Shown piece by piece: positions 22,251 to 35,439 of a stretch of DNA of 64,000 nucleotides. The stretch's first letter is position 1. Every line of letters begins with the position of its first letter. The stretch is taken from positions 26,431,001-26,495,000 of the forward strand of contig CANTUV010000037.1 of assembly GCA_947685225.1 (NCBI GenBank), in the 5' to 3' direction. Origin of the DNA: Garcia nutans (Eukaryota; Streptophyta; Magnoliopsida; Malpighiales; Euphorbiaceae). Under the pieces are notes generated by a model. That model was given only the letters and a program-made list of their open reading frames with translations. It searched no databases and was not told where the DNA came from. The position numbers and the translations under genes are program-made.

Positions 22251-25235
22251 TGTAATATTCAAAATTTTTAAAAATTAAATTAAATAAATTAAAATTTAAT
22301 TAGATAAATTAAATAAATAATTTTAATGAAAAATGAAAGGATTTTAAGTGAAAAATTAGAATATATATGTGATATATATATATATAATATATATAAAGTA
22401 TATAAAAGTCAACAAATGTCAACTCTTTTAAAAGAAAAGTCAAAAGGTTAAATGGTATTTTTGTAAATATACTTTAGAAATTAAAAATTATTTAAATAAT
22501 TTTAAAATACTTTTATATGGAAGATGTAAATTTTAGATTTTATTAATTAATTAATTAATTAATTAAAAATATAATATAATATATTAAATATATGTTCATA
22601 AAGAAAGTGGAAAGAGAGAGAAATTAGAAAAGTTTCTTCATCTTCTTCTTCTTCTTGTCTAGGCCGAAACTCCATGGCAGTTTAAGTGAAGGTTTTTCTT
22701 CTTCCATGCTACATAAATTGAAGGATTCTAAGGTTTCAAGATGGATTTTTAATGATTTCTACCATAAATAGTAAGTTTTTTAACTTTTTCCTTGAAAATC
22801 CATGATTTTATGAATATGTTGATTTTGGACTTTTGAAGTAATATGTTTTAATTGCTTAATTGGGTATGAATGAAGTTTTTTTGGGTAGTTAATAATGATT
22901 TTATGGTTGGATTGAAGAAATGGTTGAATTCAAGTAAAGATTGGTGAAGAGAGAGAATTTAGGGATTTGGAATTTTTGAGTTTGTGAAATCATGGGTTTT
23001 AATTATGCAAATTGATTCTAAATGAGTTATTTTGACGCATAAATAAGCATTTTAAAATCAAATATTAGATTTGGTTAAGTTTGATTAGAGTTTGAAAATG
23101 AAAGTGTTGATTTAGGGTTTTGGAAAAGGGCATTTCAAAGTTGGTGAATTGATTCGTTTTATTGTTTAAAGCATGTTCTTTAGTGATAAAAGTGATGAAT
23201 ATAAGCTTGAAATGATAATTGGATTGAATGGGAATGGAAAACCTTCAATGGGGAAGGTTATGCCATTTTAGGATTTTATACATAAGCATGTGTTTAATTA
23301 ATGTAATTGGTTTAAACATGTTAAAATATTTTTATAATGATATAAATAAATTTAGAACACCAAATTGAATGGCTTAATATGGTTTTTCAAAGTTAAAGTA
23401 AGTTGGGCTTTGTTTTAGGGTTTTGATTTAAGTGATGTTTAATTATGGTTTAAGTTTATAAATGTCTTTAAATGTGATACTAAATGATTATTTATGATCA
23501 CATTTGGTATAGACATTGAGAAGAATTGATTTGCCGAATCCAAGTATTAAAGGGCAAGTTGGAAGAGAAGGTTGGTGTTAGATTTGTGGCTTGCATTTGG
23601 TTGCTTTTAGAGGTAAGTATAAACTTTGAATATATTGGGTATGTTTGAATGACATTTGGGCATAAAACATTTTGATTGAAAAATGTGTTAAGTTACTTGA
23701 TGCATTAAATATGCATGAACATTGTGCTATGTTATATGATGTGTTAAGAATGCATTATATGCATTGTGAAAAGTCATTGATAATGGCTAAATTGAATAAA
23801 AAGTGAAATATGTGCAATATGTGAAAATGACCCAAAGTATTTTGGTAATGCAATTTATTGTGTGTGCATTAAAGACATTGTGAAAAGTCATTGGCAATGG
23901 CTAGATTGCATAAAATGTGACTTATTTGTGAATTATGTGAAAATACCCAAAATATTTGGGTAATATGCTTTAATGTAAAATGTGATACATTGTAATGATA
24001 TAATGAGATATGATGAAATGTGATATATTAAAATGAAATGACATTGATATGAATGAGAAAAATAAGAAAAGAGGCAGTGTGCCTAGTTAATAATAAGAAA
24101 TGTGGCAATGTGCCTAGCTTGATTATGGAAAAATGAGAAAGAAATTGATGATGAAAAATATGAAATAATTGTGTGCCTAGTATGTTATTCAATTTTCAGA
24201 GTTCTGTATTTGACGGTATACCTATGAGGTTATCCTCATTATTTGCTTTTAGAGCTAACTTTTGAGCAATTATTTGATTTGTCTTCAGGGCTAGACGCTT
24301 AGCGTCGCTGTGATATGATCTGCCTTCAGGGCTAGCTTTTGAGCAATTATTATGATCTGTCTTCAGGACTAGCTTTTGAGCAATTACTTAATTTTCCTTC
24401 GGAGCTAGACACGTGGTGTCAACTTAGACCAAAATAGTAACTCTGAAATTTGAATGGCATATTAGATTCTTTGGGCCCATGCTTGTGTTTGTTTTTATAT
24501 AAATATAAGAATATGTTCAAAAGTGAGATTGATGTCACATTATGACATAACATAAAAGCATTTTACATTGGCACTTCTTTACAGTTTTATTATTATCAAA
24601 GTTTGTACTGTTAAGCTTTTAGCTTAGTGCGATTGTAATTTATTGCGCAGGTGACAGGGACTATCCGATAAAGCTGGAGAGTTCTACTAGACCAAGCAGG
24701 TCTAGATTGAGGTTGCTTGTTGAATTGATTTTGCTACGCCATAATCAGAGCCATTTTGCTATCATGCATATATATTATAGTACAATTTGTTATGATGTAT
24801 TTTATGATTATATTTTTGGAGAATAAATTATAAATTATAAAGAATATTTGGATAAATTATGTAATGTGGGGTTTTACATGTGTTTTAACATAAATATATG
24901 TATATGTTTAAATGTTTTGAGAAATGTGGAGAAATTGAGAATTTGTGATGAAATGTGTGTTTTATTGTGTATTAGGAGTGTTTCTTTTGCATATTATGTT
25001 TTGTTAATTTTTTGGGATGTCCTGTTTATAGATAAAATTCTAACAAATTTTTTTCAGAGATTTTTATGTAAAATGCATATTTTGAAACCTATAATCTATA
25101 AAGAATATTTTATTTATTATTTAAATATACATTTTAAAGTATTTGAGATTTAAAATTGATAAAGTGCAAATTTTTATGAAACCGGATTGTGACATTCTTA
25201 TACCTTATATAAGTATATGGATTACGGGTGTTACA
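22251..25235 (+). repeat. 3' LTR of the LARD-like element (2985 bp)
   Basis: Begins TGTAATATTC after the purine tract and ends GGGTGTTACA. Aligned with 15331-18359 along its length with scattered substitutions and small indels. Confidence 0.88.
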
Positions 25236-27089
25236 TATTGTCCTCTTGGTTTTTTTTTTGTTATTTCTAATTGGCATATGGCGGTTTCTCATGGTTTCAA
25301 CTTTCGGTATGTAGTAATTGAATCAAAATATAAAGTAGGTTTCTTTTCCTGACTTTGTTAGTTTTCATGGTTTTTTTGTTGGGTTTTCGTAGTTGTAAAA
25401 GAAATAAGGTATTATATATGGTTAATACATATATATGTGTGTGTGTATTATATGCTTGATCATTGATTAATATATTCTATAGTGTTTGAACATTGATTTT
25501 GTCTTAACATTATTAGGATTTTGGCATTAATTTTTTTAGTAGCTAAAATATTTGTTTTGATTTTAAAAAAAAAAGAAAAAAAACAGAGACAAGATAGATT
25601 TTACGCTGGAAAAAGTGTTAAAAGCAATATGAAAAGGGGAAGGAAGTGGCATCCCTTATTCTAAAAGCATTTTTTACCAAAGGTCACTGGTTTTTTAAAG
25701 ATTGTGGTCTTTCTCTATATTCTTTTTTCTTTTAATATTTGTATATTATTCTTGTTGCATGTAATATTTGATTTATTTTCCATTTAAATGTAACATTCAA
25801 CAAAATTGTGTTTTGGGTTATAAATATATTATTTTCTTTGTTTGGATTTTGTTGATACAGGGGAGTTTATTATGTTTAATCTCTGAGTGACATCCTTTTT
25901 TAGAAGTTTTTGAGCCACTAGAGGTCACTGGTTTTTAAAGATTTTTCTCCCCTGCAAATAGATAGTAAATAAGCTATATTCTTTTTAAGAGAAACATAAC
26001 TGAGATTATGCGCATTTGTGTTAAATTTAGGAGAAATCAGTTTCAAATTACATCCTTTTGTCTTTTTTTATCAAACTACTTTTTATCAAACTTTTTTTAT
26101 CATCTGGAATTTGTTTGGGTTTCATTTTCCTTAACTTATTTGATCAACTACAACCTCCTGTAATGTTATGATTTTTCAAATAATTCACATATTAATAATT
26201 ATCAAAAATTTTAATTTAGTTACCTAATAAACATAATCTATTCAACCACAAACCCCTGTGATTTTATGATTTTATAAATAATTCACATTTTAATAATTAT
26301 CACAAATTTTAGGGGTATCTTAATTTTTTTCTTTTTTTCTTAGTGAATATCAGTTGAAGTTTCATTTGCTCTTTTTTTTTCTTGCAAAATTTCATAGAGA
26401 AGACTGACCTCACCATTATATTTTTCTTTTTAAATTTTGGGTCTGACAAAGATAAAGATAGAGATATATAGATGAGTTTGTGAAAAGATACTTCTTTAAA
26501 AACTTGAAGATGGATTTTCAACTTATTATTTTTAGTTTTAGGTTGGTTTTGTATTTTCTTTCTCAGGTTGTTTGGAATTTTTGGAATTACTGGTGTTATT
26601 GGGGTATGGAATCTTGGGAGAGTAATGATAAGGATTTTGGGAATCAACAGTAATTCTTAGAAAAAAAGCATCAATAACTTCAAGTAAAGTTTAAAAAAAA
26701 TTATTTCACTTTATATATTTATAATAGTATAATTGTATGATGTTAGCATTAATCTATTAGTATATTATTTTTTAATAGATTTAATTTCTGCAAATGTTTA
26801 ATTCAAATGGGAGTACAATAACAAAATTATGAAAATATTATTATGAAATTCTATGTAATAACTTTTGTTTTAAAAAATCATTTTACTTAATATAAATTTA
26901 TACTCATTAATTTTTATAAATTAAATTAAATAAAAATGTATACTAAAGGTATAAGATACTAATAAATTTTTTTGTGCCTTTAAAAAATATTTTCAAACAA
27001 AAAATTTAATATAACATAATATGTAATATGATTATAATAAATATTTAAAGTATGAAAAATAGGGATTTAATCCAGAATATATCTCTAAA
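25236..27089. other. AT-rich intergenic stretch, no gene seen
   Basis: No credible frame. Two similar TTATGATTTT...AATAATTATCA segments at about 26160-26215 and 26255-26310 form a short direct repeat, and GAGGTCACTGGTTTTTAAAG-like text occurs at about 25680 and 25920. Nothing else is recognisable. Confidence 0.6.
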
Positions 27090-28244
27090 TAAACCATTAA
27101 GAAATTGTAGACCCCTTTAATCTTAAATAGACTATTTTTTATAAAAATTCCCTCTAAAACCAAATACCCGCTCATATTGCCTTGCTAAAAAATTAAGCAT
27201 TTTAAATTGAGAGTTTCTTCTTTATTCGTCGATTTCTTCTTCCTAAAACCCTAACTATCAGAAATATATATATATATATTTGAAAGCAAAGCTCATCGAT
27301 TTGAAAGAAAACTATTTAGGTTAATCGATTTAAACAGAGAAAGCTAAACTTATCATCATCGTTTGAGTCGGAGGAACATAGAGTAGCTACTTCGCTTATA
27401 AGGAGATATTCGATCTCTACTACAGCTTCATCTTTGCACGGAGAGAATTTGGAGTCGTAGAAGCAGGCTTTGGTTTCTAAAGTTCATTGATTGAAGGAGA
27501 AACTTAAGATGGTTTTGTTTTAGTTTGTGAATACATTTTGTATCAATGTTTATTATTGTTAATTTTTAGCTAATTAGTTAAGAGTTTGAGTAATTAGTGG
27601 TTTAATGATGAGTTTTAGTAGCAATGTGAAAAATGTTGATGACAAAAATTTAAGTTACAATGAAGGGGACTGAGTTCTATTAATGATGTGTTAGTGTCAT
27701 GAAAATTTTCTCCAACAATATAAAATTTGTCTATGCAGAACTGGGTTAAATTAGATGGATAAGGTCAATTGCAATTCATATAGGTTTTAAGTTCAATATA
27801 GAGTTGCCTTCTCTTGAAGGAAGGGGGTAACTGTTTTCCAGTATTTGTAAGTGACTGTCTGGGCATACTAGTTTCATTTTGCTTAATATAAAGAGAAAAT
27901 AACATGTTAAGATTTAGGGAGGTTCCTCTTTTTCTTCTTTTTGAGTTGGTATCATTCTTTTGCTTGTTCTTTCTCTTGAATTTATAGGTGATTTGGAAGG
28001 TAAGGCATATGAATGGAAATTTTAGAGGAAATTAATCAAGATAAAAGAAATAAATTTTGAGGCCAAGACCTTGTTTTCCATCCTTCTATTGTTATAAACC
28101 GGTTTAATTTCAATCTAATTTGCATTGGTATTTTTTAAGACTATGTATTGGATATACCTTTCGCTATAAGGAAATTGTGAAAAGGGACAAATGATACTTG
28201 TAGGAAATATTTATATTATAGTGGTTTGCAAATTGAGTTTGAAG

Positions 28245-28610
28245 GATTTTTAAGGGATGTTAGGGGATGATAGGGGCTGCTAACATCCCTTAACAACCCC
28301 TAACAGCCTATAACAACCTATACCTACATTTGTAATCATCATTTAAAATATTTATATGGGTTGTTGAGGCTATTAGGGGATGATATGGGCCGTTAGGGAG
28401 TTTTAGGGTAATAGACCCTAACATCCCCTATCAGCCCCTATCATCCCCTAACAATAACCAATAAACATTCACATGATGTTTGTAGATATTAGCATTAGTT
28501 GTTATAGGTTGTTAGGGGGAGTTAAGGACAGTTGTTGGGTAACAAACCCTAACAGTCCCTATCAACCCCTACCAGCCTCTATCAAGTTCTATCTTTATTA
28601 GTTTACTTGT
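28245..28610. repeat. Palindromic TAGGGG/CCCCTA decamer block 1
   Basis: Degenerate units of about 10-11 bp such as GTTAGGGGAT and their reverse complement CCCCTAACA occur in alternating runs, so a GATGTTAGGGGATGATAGGG strand at 28256 can pair with its complement near 28425-28450. Located just upstream of the Ulp1-like gene. Confidence 0.75.
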
Positions 28611-29654
28611 TATAAGTTTATATAATGTTTTAAATTTTTTTTTCAGATTACATGACTTTAAATTCCCCTTCTAGCAGTGAGCAAAGTGAACAATCTCCTC
28701 TTGCTGCAAAAGAAAAAGTAGATATTCAAATTATAAGTCCAGGTGCTTTATACACTACCGCAAGGCATATAATGCTTAAACGGAGAAATGTTGAGGAGCC
28801 ACCGGAAGAGGAGGATAAAAAGAAAAAGAGGTTTACAAGATTGCAATTTCGTGATGAAGATAGTGATGATGTTGACGATGATGACAAACTTACATCTAGT
28901 GAAGAAAATGCTGATAAGATGGGTGTGAAGGATGTAAGTTTAAATTTAGTTAGTGGCTGAAATGAATCATTCTGAGTTCATAAGTAATTTACAAATGCCT
29001 AACATTTCACAGAATTTAGAATATGTCATCTCTCAGTCTGATTGGAAGCACCACCCAGTTAATTCTGTGTTAATGTGTGTGAATATTATCCGTGATATAC
29101 ATAATGTTCTTGGCAAGGATGAGCATAAGGTATATTATACTGTATTGGTTTGAAATTATAGTCACATGTTTGTGTTGTCCTTAAATATCTGATTATTCAT
29201 TTGTTCTACTTTAATTTTATGCAGTTGGCAGCATTTTGTAAATACAAAGTTGGAGATTTTCTCAACATAGATGAACATAGATTTGTTCATTGACCTGGCT
29301 TAATCACATATATGTTCTTACGTCAAGTGCACCATCTAGTGACTGACAAGTTATGGTTTAAAATAGATAATGATGTGCTGCGAATGGGAGTCGGTGAATA
29401 CTGATTAATAACCAGCTTACTCTACATTGGGATAGATGAGATAGAGGAGATGAAGGCAGCCAACACACCCCTGGTATGACAATATGGGACATTTACAAGG
29501 AGAAGATTATTGTTGGATGCATTTCATGAGCCAAGAGATAAAGGTCTTCATGTCAAACTATACGTTGCCTGCCTAGTGGAGCTTCTGATAATTGGAAAAT
29601 CTAGGGGTTCAAAGGTTGATCCAACCATTCTAGGACTTGTTGACGATGTGGAAG

Positions 29655-32401
29655 TGTAACACCCTTTCTCGACTTATGAATAAGCCGAGGAGGAATGCTA
29701 CATCGGGATACGAGCTCTGGTTATGTCAGCTTACTTAATGTTCCTTATAAAAATTTTTCAAAAATTTTGACGGAGTCTCCCTTAAAATTCTAGGTCCCAA
29801 GTGTAGACAAAACTGATTTTTCTTATTTTTGAAAAATATTTTGTTTCACAATTCAACTCAAGCACACTCCCAATAATCCACCCTTATAACCTCAACTACA
29901 ATCCTGCAAGAAGAATTCACACTTCTATATTTACAACCCAACTCAATTTAAAACCATACGGTTATTATACATTACTAGATTTATATGCTACATCAAGTTA
30001 TCTCTTTGTATTGTTCAAATAAGTACATGCCAGTTTCTAATACCAAAATACAAAATAAAGAGCACCACCTAAGTTTGTTGATGACCGACAGATCGTAGGA
30101 CTCCTCTGCTCGCTACTGGCTCCTTGCTAATAGCCTACGAGTTTAGAAGAAACTAAACTCGCTAAGCATTGCTTAGTGGGTACTTTAACTAATACGAAAA
30201 ATAAATAATAAAAGCATAATGCACTTTTAAAAGCAATGAGTCGTATTGAAAAATAATATCACAATAAAAACAATCCATACATGTCATATATTCAGTTATT
30301 ATCATTTTATCAGTTCGCTCCACAAGGTAATTTGGTAGACTAACGTATGGTAAGGAACTAACTAAAACAACTGCATATATATTCTGTGGCTATGGCCCTA
30401 AAAAAATTACGGACCAAGCCCTGTGAAATCTGTGGCCGAAGCCCTCGGACCGGAGTCCTATATAACTCGGGCGATTGCCCTATATAACTCGGACCGAAGT
30501 CCTATATAGCTTGGGTCGTCACCCTATATAACTCGGACCGAAGTCCTATATTAAAGCAGCACTGCATATAGTATGATATATCATACCCTTACCCTACTCA
30601 GTACTATCCCAGATACCCAGTGGAGCCAAAATTTTCATGCCATTTCTTAATCGAATATGCATTATACAGTTATCGACTTATGTTTCTTATATTATTTCAA
30701 CATGAAATATCATATTTTGTCATTTTAATAACATATTATGCTCATTTATATGCATAAGGGATCAATTGGATTACTTTTGAAAAATGACCAAATGAATATT
30801 AGCAAAATGACCATATGAATAGTAAATTCTGATTTTGGACTCAACTTGATCCTTATTTTGAAAAATTGTATAAAATAATCTACTTGACTAAAAACTCTAA
30901 AATTTTTACAGAATTTAGTTTTACATCTTAAAATAATTCCTTTAAAATTTCAGATCAAACTGGACACAAAATCTTGGTCAAATAGTTCACCCAACCAGAC
31001 TGCTCCAGTTGCCCTGCATCCTGGCAGCAGTTCTGAATTTTGTGAATTCCATAAATTAAATTCAATCAATGTGGTTCCAAATTATTTTTCTCAAATACTA
31101 GACTCACTAAACAACAACTTATCCAAAAATTCAATTGAAGATTATTTTTCTAAAGTTTATTAAAAATCCGGAAACATGGCTGTCTCAGTCAAGGTACCTC
31201 CTAGAGCAGGTCTAACAGAAATAATTTTTCCATAATCATAACCATTCCGAATTCAACTCAAAATATTTTTCAGTCATTCTAGACACATTGAGGCACAACA
31301 TATCAAAAATTCACTTCAAGAAAATTTTTCTATATTTAATTAAAAATCATACAAGTCACAACATTTCACTAATTCTAAAACAGAAAAATTTCAAGAAAAT
31401 GAACAATCAATTAGTTAAAGTACCAAACCTTGCTTTCCTTGCTCTTCTTGTCTATTTCACTTCCTTTCATCTCTAATCTCCTTGATTTCCTATGAATTTA
31501 ACATGTCACATATGTAAGAACAAACCCTATATATGAACATGATGCTACCTTATGATTTTCTAACAATCCTTTACTTATTCTTACTAATAATCACCATTTT
31601 CATCATTTCCTTTAAGTAGTTTATCATTTTTCACCATAATCATCAACTTAATAATACTTTCCCAACATGAACATAATATCAAATCTTCCTAAACATAGCC
31701 TAATACCTAATTCTAATGAAAGAATAAGACTTAGGATGGTATCTTACCTTATTTCCTATTGAATTTCACTTGAAAAATGGCTTAGACTTGAAAATTTTCT
31801 CCTTGAAAATGGAAGGGAGGGGGGAGCACGACCTAAGGAAGAAGAAAAGTGGTGATGGTGGTGTTTTTTTGATCCTTTACTTATGTTTGGAAGACCAAAA
31901 TTAGTTGTTTATAATTTAATTTCCATTTAATTAATTTGTTTATTTTCAATGGCCATGATTTGTCCAACCCATTTGGACTTAATGGCTAGGATTTGGCCAC
32001 TTGAAAGTGGCTTTTTGTTCTTTTAAATTTTGTCCCCAAAGTTATATTTAATTACAAAATCGCCCCTCCAGTGGAAATGTCCAAAATGCTCTTGTCGGAA
32101 AATCGCCCGTAACTTACAAACCGTGAGTTTTCGGGAAAAATCGTGCGCCACCATCACAACCCGATTAATCCCGAGAACACATTTATGGCATCCGTTAGGG
32201 TCACTATTAAGAACCAACACAACTTTTTGGAAAATTACTCTTAGGTCCTCGGCCTTTCGAAAAATTACCTTTAGGTCCCGTCGACTTCACGGGCCTCCTT
32301 TGCACACCGATTTTGTTTTTGACTATCTCGAGCCTCTATTTGACCACTTATTTATGTCCTTCTTGCCTAATACTCGACTACCTAAACTTTGGGATGTGAC
32401 A
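29655..32401 (-). mobile_element. Solo LTR (2747 bp), Tekay/Del-like, with GGAAG target duplication
   Basis: Begins TGTAACACCC and ends GGGATGTGACA on the plus strand, flanked by perfect GGAAG copies at 29650-29654 and 32402-32406. There is no internal region, primer site or second LTR, so it is a solo LTR left by LTR-LTR recombination. By comparison with the LARD LTR, whose sense 3' end is GGGTGTTACA, this LTR reads on the minus strand. It contains a 22-bp hairpin minisatellite (30444) and a CTAAGC/GCTTAG hairpin at 30162-30176 that the antisense LTR at 61505 also has. It splits the Ulp1-like gene. Confidence 0.92.
30444..30553. repeat. Five 22-bp hairpin units with compensatory changes
   Basis: Exact 22-bp period. 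The unit cores read GGAC-CGGA-GTCC, GGGC-GATT-GCCC, GGAC-CGAA-GTCC, GGGT-CGTC-ACCC and GGAC-CGAA-GTCC, each followed by TATATA-like sequence. The 4-bp arms differ between units but always pair. Confidence 0.9.
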
Positions 32402-34974
32402 GGAAGTATTGAAAAATATTGTCTGGGGGAAACTTAGTTGGAAGTTCTTGTGCTCAAATTGTAAAGATGTTTTAAAGAAGTTGAAGACAAAAAAAACTGA
32501 AGAATTCTCATTGACTAGGTTCTTCGATGCAATATCAATTTTTGTGCTGGAGGCTTCCAGCATTTGATCGAGTTGGTGCAAAGAGAATATCCAATGGGTC
32601 TCCAAGGATGCTAAATTGGAGAACAGACTAAACCAAAAAGATGTCGTATCAAAATATTGAAGCCAAGCTTCTAGATCATGTATCTTAGGTACTATTTATA
32701 TAAATATGTGTTTTGTACCTATTGTATTCTATTATTAAACTTAATAATATTTTAGTTTGAATAGGATTTGACGATGGCTCCAATGCAAATGTTTGCCAAA
32801 GAAGAGACTAATCTAGACTTAACTGGATTACCTTTGAGTGAGGATGTTAATTTATCTGATGAAAAGGTGGAGGGGACCCAAAAGCAGACAACAAAGGTTC
32901 ATATTATTGGAGATTCAAGGATTCCTGCATTTGACGTGCATAAAATCCTTGACCAAATTACTCTTTTTGAAGCATGATGCAAAGCAATGAAAGATGATAA
33001 TAAAGTACTTTTGGAAGAAAATAAAGTACTGAGACAGAAAAATGATGAACTTCATACACGCTTGCATGATCAAAATCAAGATATCCTTACAGAAATGAAG
33101 TCTTTAATGGTGAGAATAAAGGATGTCGAGGGCAAAATTAAAGATAACGAAAATGTAATTTTCACCTATGATCTTTCTCACCATATTGCACCTCATGAGA
33201 CACCCCAACCTCCGTACATATTAATACATCAACTCTTTTTTTTAATCCTAACTTTTTTTATTTTTTTTTTCAAGCCAGATTTTATAAATATGCTTCATAT
33301 TGCAGAAAGGACAACATAGATTCTGGCGACGATGGTGACGCACCAACTTATTCACTTATGACTGTAAGTAAAATCACCTTTGAAGTGGGTGTTGCACATA
33401 AGAGGAAGATGATTCCCAGTCCAAAGTACATAGGAGGTTCTTGGACGCCCCTTGGCAGAAAACATGAGAGATGTGCAAATTCCCAAATAGTCTTGCAAAA
33501 GATAGAAAATGACAAATCTTATATTCCTATGCTTCGTGTGGACCCACTGCAATCTCCTTCTTCCACTAAAATCACATGTTTTGAAGAATGGTAGACACAT
33601 CATTTTCAAAATTACAAATAGTGAGATCCTATGAAGTAATGTTTACAATACTTTGTTCCACACACCAATTTACAAATACTATTGTATTAATATTGTTATT
33701 ATATAAAATGCAGTGATAAAGATATTGATCAATTACTGCCTGGAGGTGAGACATACGACTTCACCGTTCATAAAGTCACAACCAAAGATTTCTAGTATCG
33801 TATGCGGACAGCCGAAGTTTGGCTAACAAATTATGTAAGAATCAACGTATAATTAATCATAATACTATTTCAACTCACAATATTAGTACATTGCTTCATA
33901 TCATATAATTGTTATATGAAATTTTATTTCAGGATATCGATATTATATTATATTACATAAGGCAAAAGCAACATTATATTAAAGATGCCTTTGACCAGCG
34001 GAAGACTTGCAGTGACTATTTATATAATTATTATTTTATGTCTGAATACGCTGCATTTAAGGAAAAGATGGAAAAAAATGAAATTGGGAACCTTCGCACA
34101 ACATCTTAAAGCTTTTAAGAGGTGATCTATGATATGAGAAGCCAGTGCACAATATAAATATTATTTATCTCCCAATAAACCAACATAACGTGCACTGAGT
34201 TCTTATTGAAATTCAGTTCACACGGTGGATTATTAATGTTTTTGACTCACATTATTCTTTGAACCAAAAAGGCACAAGATAGCAATGCTTGGTCCCAATT
34301 ACTAAAATACTTCCAGTAGCACTTGACCATGTTGGCTTCTCCAACCATAAGCTAGAACTGGAGAAGAAAATGAATAAGAAATTTAAAATTGTCTACGACT
34401 GCCACATATGTCCATAACAGGATAGGTAATTTTTTTATATGGTAATTAATTCATATTAAATATATATGATCCCTGTCTCATTGATAAGATTTTAATCGCT
34501 AATTTTTTTTGGTTTACAGAATGGATTGTGTTTACTTTATCACCAAATTTATAGAGTTTATTATGACTGATGAACTTGATATTTAAAACTGCACACAAGC
34601 TCGCATGGTTGATATGAGATACAATACAATAGCGAGCATGTGGTACCATGCTACCAACAAGAACATGGGCTCTTGGTGTAGCGATGACGAATGATTCATA
34701 TTTTTATGCTAACATTACAATTTTATTTTTAATGTATATACTTTTTATGTTTGTATATAAGTTTTGTTTAAGTTAATTATTTAAAGTTAATCTCATTATT
34801 TAATCCCGTTTATAATCATTTTACTGCTATTCAGGTCTAATGTCCATTGGTACTTGAATTTGAAGCATGTGGTGTTGATGAATTTTCTAATATTTTTGGA
34901 ATAGATATTCTCTTTTGTATTCATTGTTACTTGGTTTATGGATGATGTTTGATTGATGTTATATGCCTCATCAG

Positions 34975-35125
34975 GTCCGATGATGATGGTTGATTGATGT
35001 TATGAGCTGATAGGGGCTAATATAAGCTGATAGGGGCTGATATGAGCTATCAGGGTACGCACCCCTAACAGCCCCTGACAGTTTCTAACGACCCTAACAA
35101 CCCTTATCATCCCTGTCAGTCCATA
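34975..35125. repeat. Palindromic TAGGGG/CCCCTA decamer block 2
   Basis: Three GCTGATAGGGGCT-type units are followed by CCCCTAACAGCCCCTGACAG-type units in the opposite sense, a short fold-back. It sits between the converging 3' ends of the Ulp1-like gene and the transposase. Confidence 0.75.
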
Positions 35126-35439
35126 ACATAACTTTACACTTCACTAACATAATTCGGTTACAATATTATAATAGCTCAATTGCAGTAGAGAATGAACGCG
35201 GCGAAAAATCATATTGAAAAAAAATAATGAAATATATATCACGAGATAAAATTGTCATTCGATATCAGCTCATATCAATAGTTCAACAACCTGTCATGAT
35301 AATTTATCAAAAAAGGCACATTTTATGTAACAGTTGAACAACCTGTCAATTATGCTAACAACATTCAATAATTAATCATTAAATAGTTTATGAATACAAC
35401 AAATAATGCAACACATTGTTTTATTTTTTTAACACTTGT

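Larger units (their letters stand above)
15331..25235 (+). mobile_element. LARD-like non-coding LTR retrotransposon
   Basis: Two direct copies of about 3 kb (15331-18359 and 22251-25235) flank about 3.9 kb. A perfect tRNA-iMet primer site follows the first and a short purine tract (22240-22249) precedes the second. The internal part has no gag or pol and no long frame in either direction. This matches large retrotransposon derivatives, which are thought to be mobilised by proteins supplied in trans. In a 290-bp stretch aligned by eye the LTRs differ by about 4-5%, so the insertion is older than the two coding elements here. The flanking pentamers (TATCT, TATTG) are not a clean duplication. 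LTR ends resemble plant Tekay/Del-type LTRs (inference). Confidence 0.85.
28652..34690 (+). pseudogene. Ulp1-like (C48) protease gene with DUF1985 region, captured by the MULE
   Basis: The 5' part (28652-28960) encodes an acidic, basic-patch protein with no domain I recognise. From about 28950 to 29650 and again from 32402 the translation has the DUF1985-like pattern (LWFKIDNDVLRMGV, LVELLIIGKSRGSKVDP). The two parts are separated only by the solo LTR and the frame resumes after one target-site copy. A coiled-coil segment follows at 32990-33160. The C-terminal cysteine-protease-like region spans about 33909-34660: VFDSHYSLNQKG matches the Ulp1 aspartate block, and a Met-Asp-Cys triplet near 34522 fits the nucleophile site. 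The codon after the presumed catalytic His is TGA (about 34194-34199), and other in-frame stops occur, for example near 29295, so it is a pseudogene. Intron positions were not resolved. Confidence 0.7.

Noticed and set aside
15326..25240. TATCT and TATTG as target duplication of the LARD-like element
   Set aside because: Only three of five positions match; not better than chance in AT-rich DNA.
32023..32437. Overlapping frames of 65 and 135 codons on opposite strands at the right end of the solo LTR
   Set aside because: They lie in GC-richer LTR sequence and cross the LTR boundary; no domain, opposite-strand overlap typical of chance.
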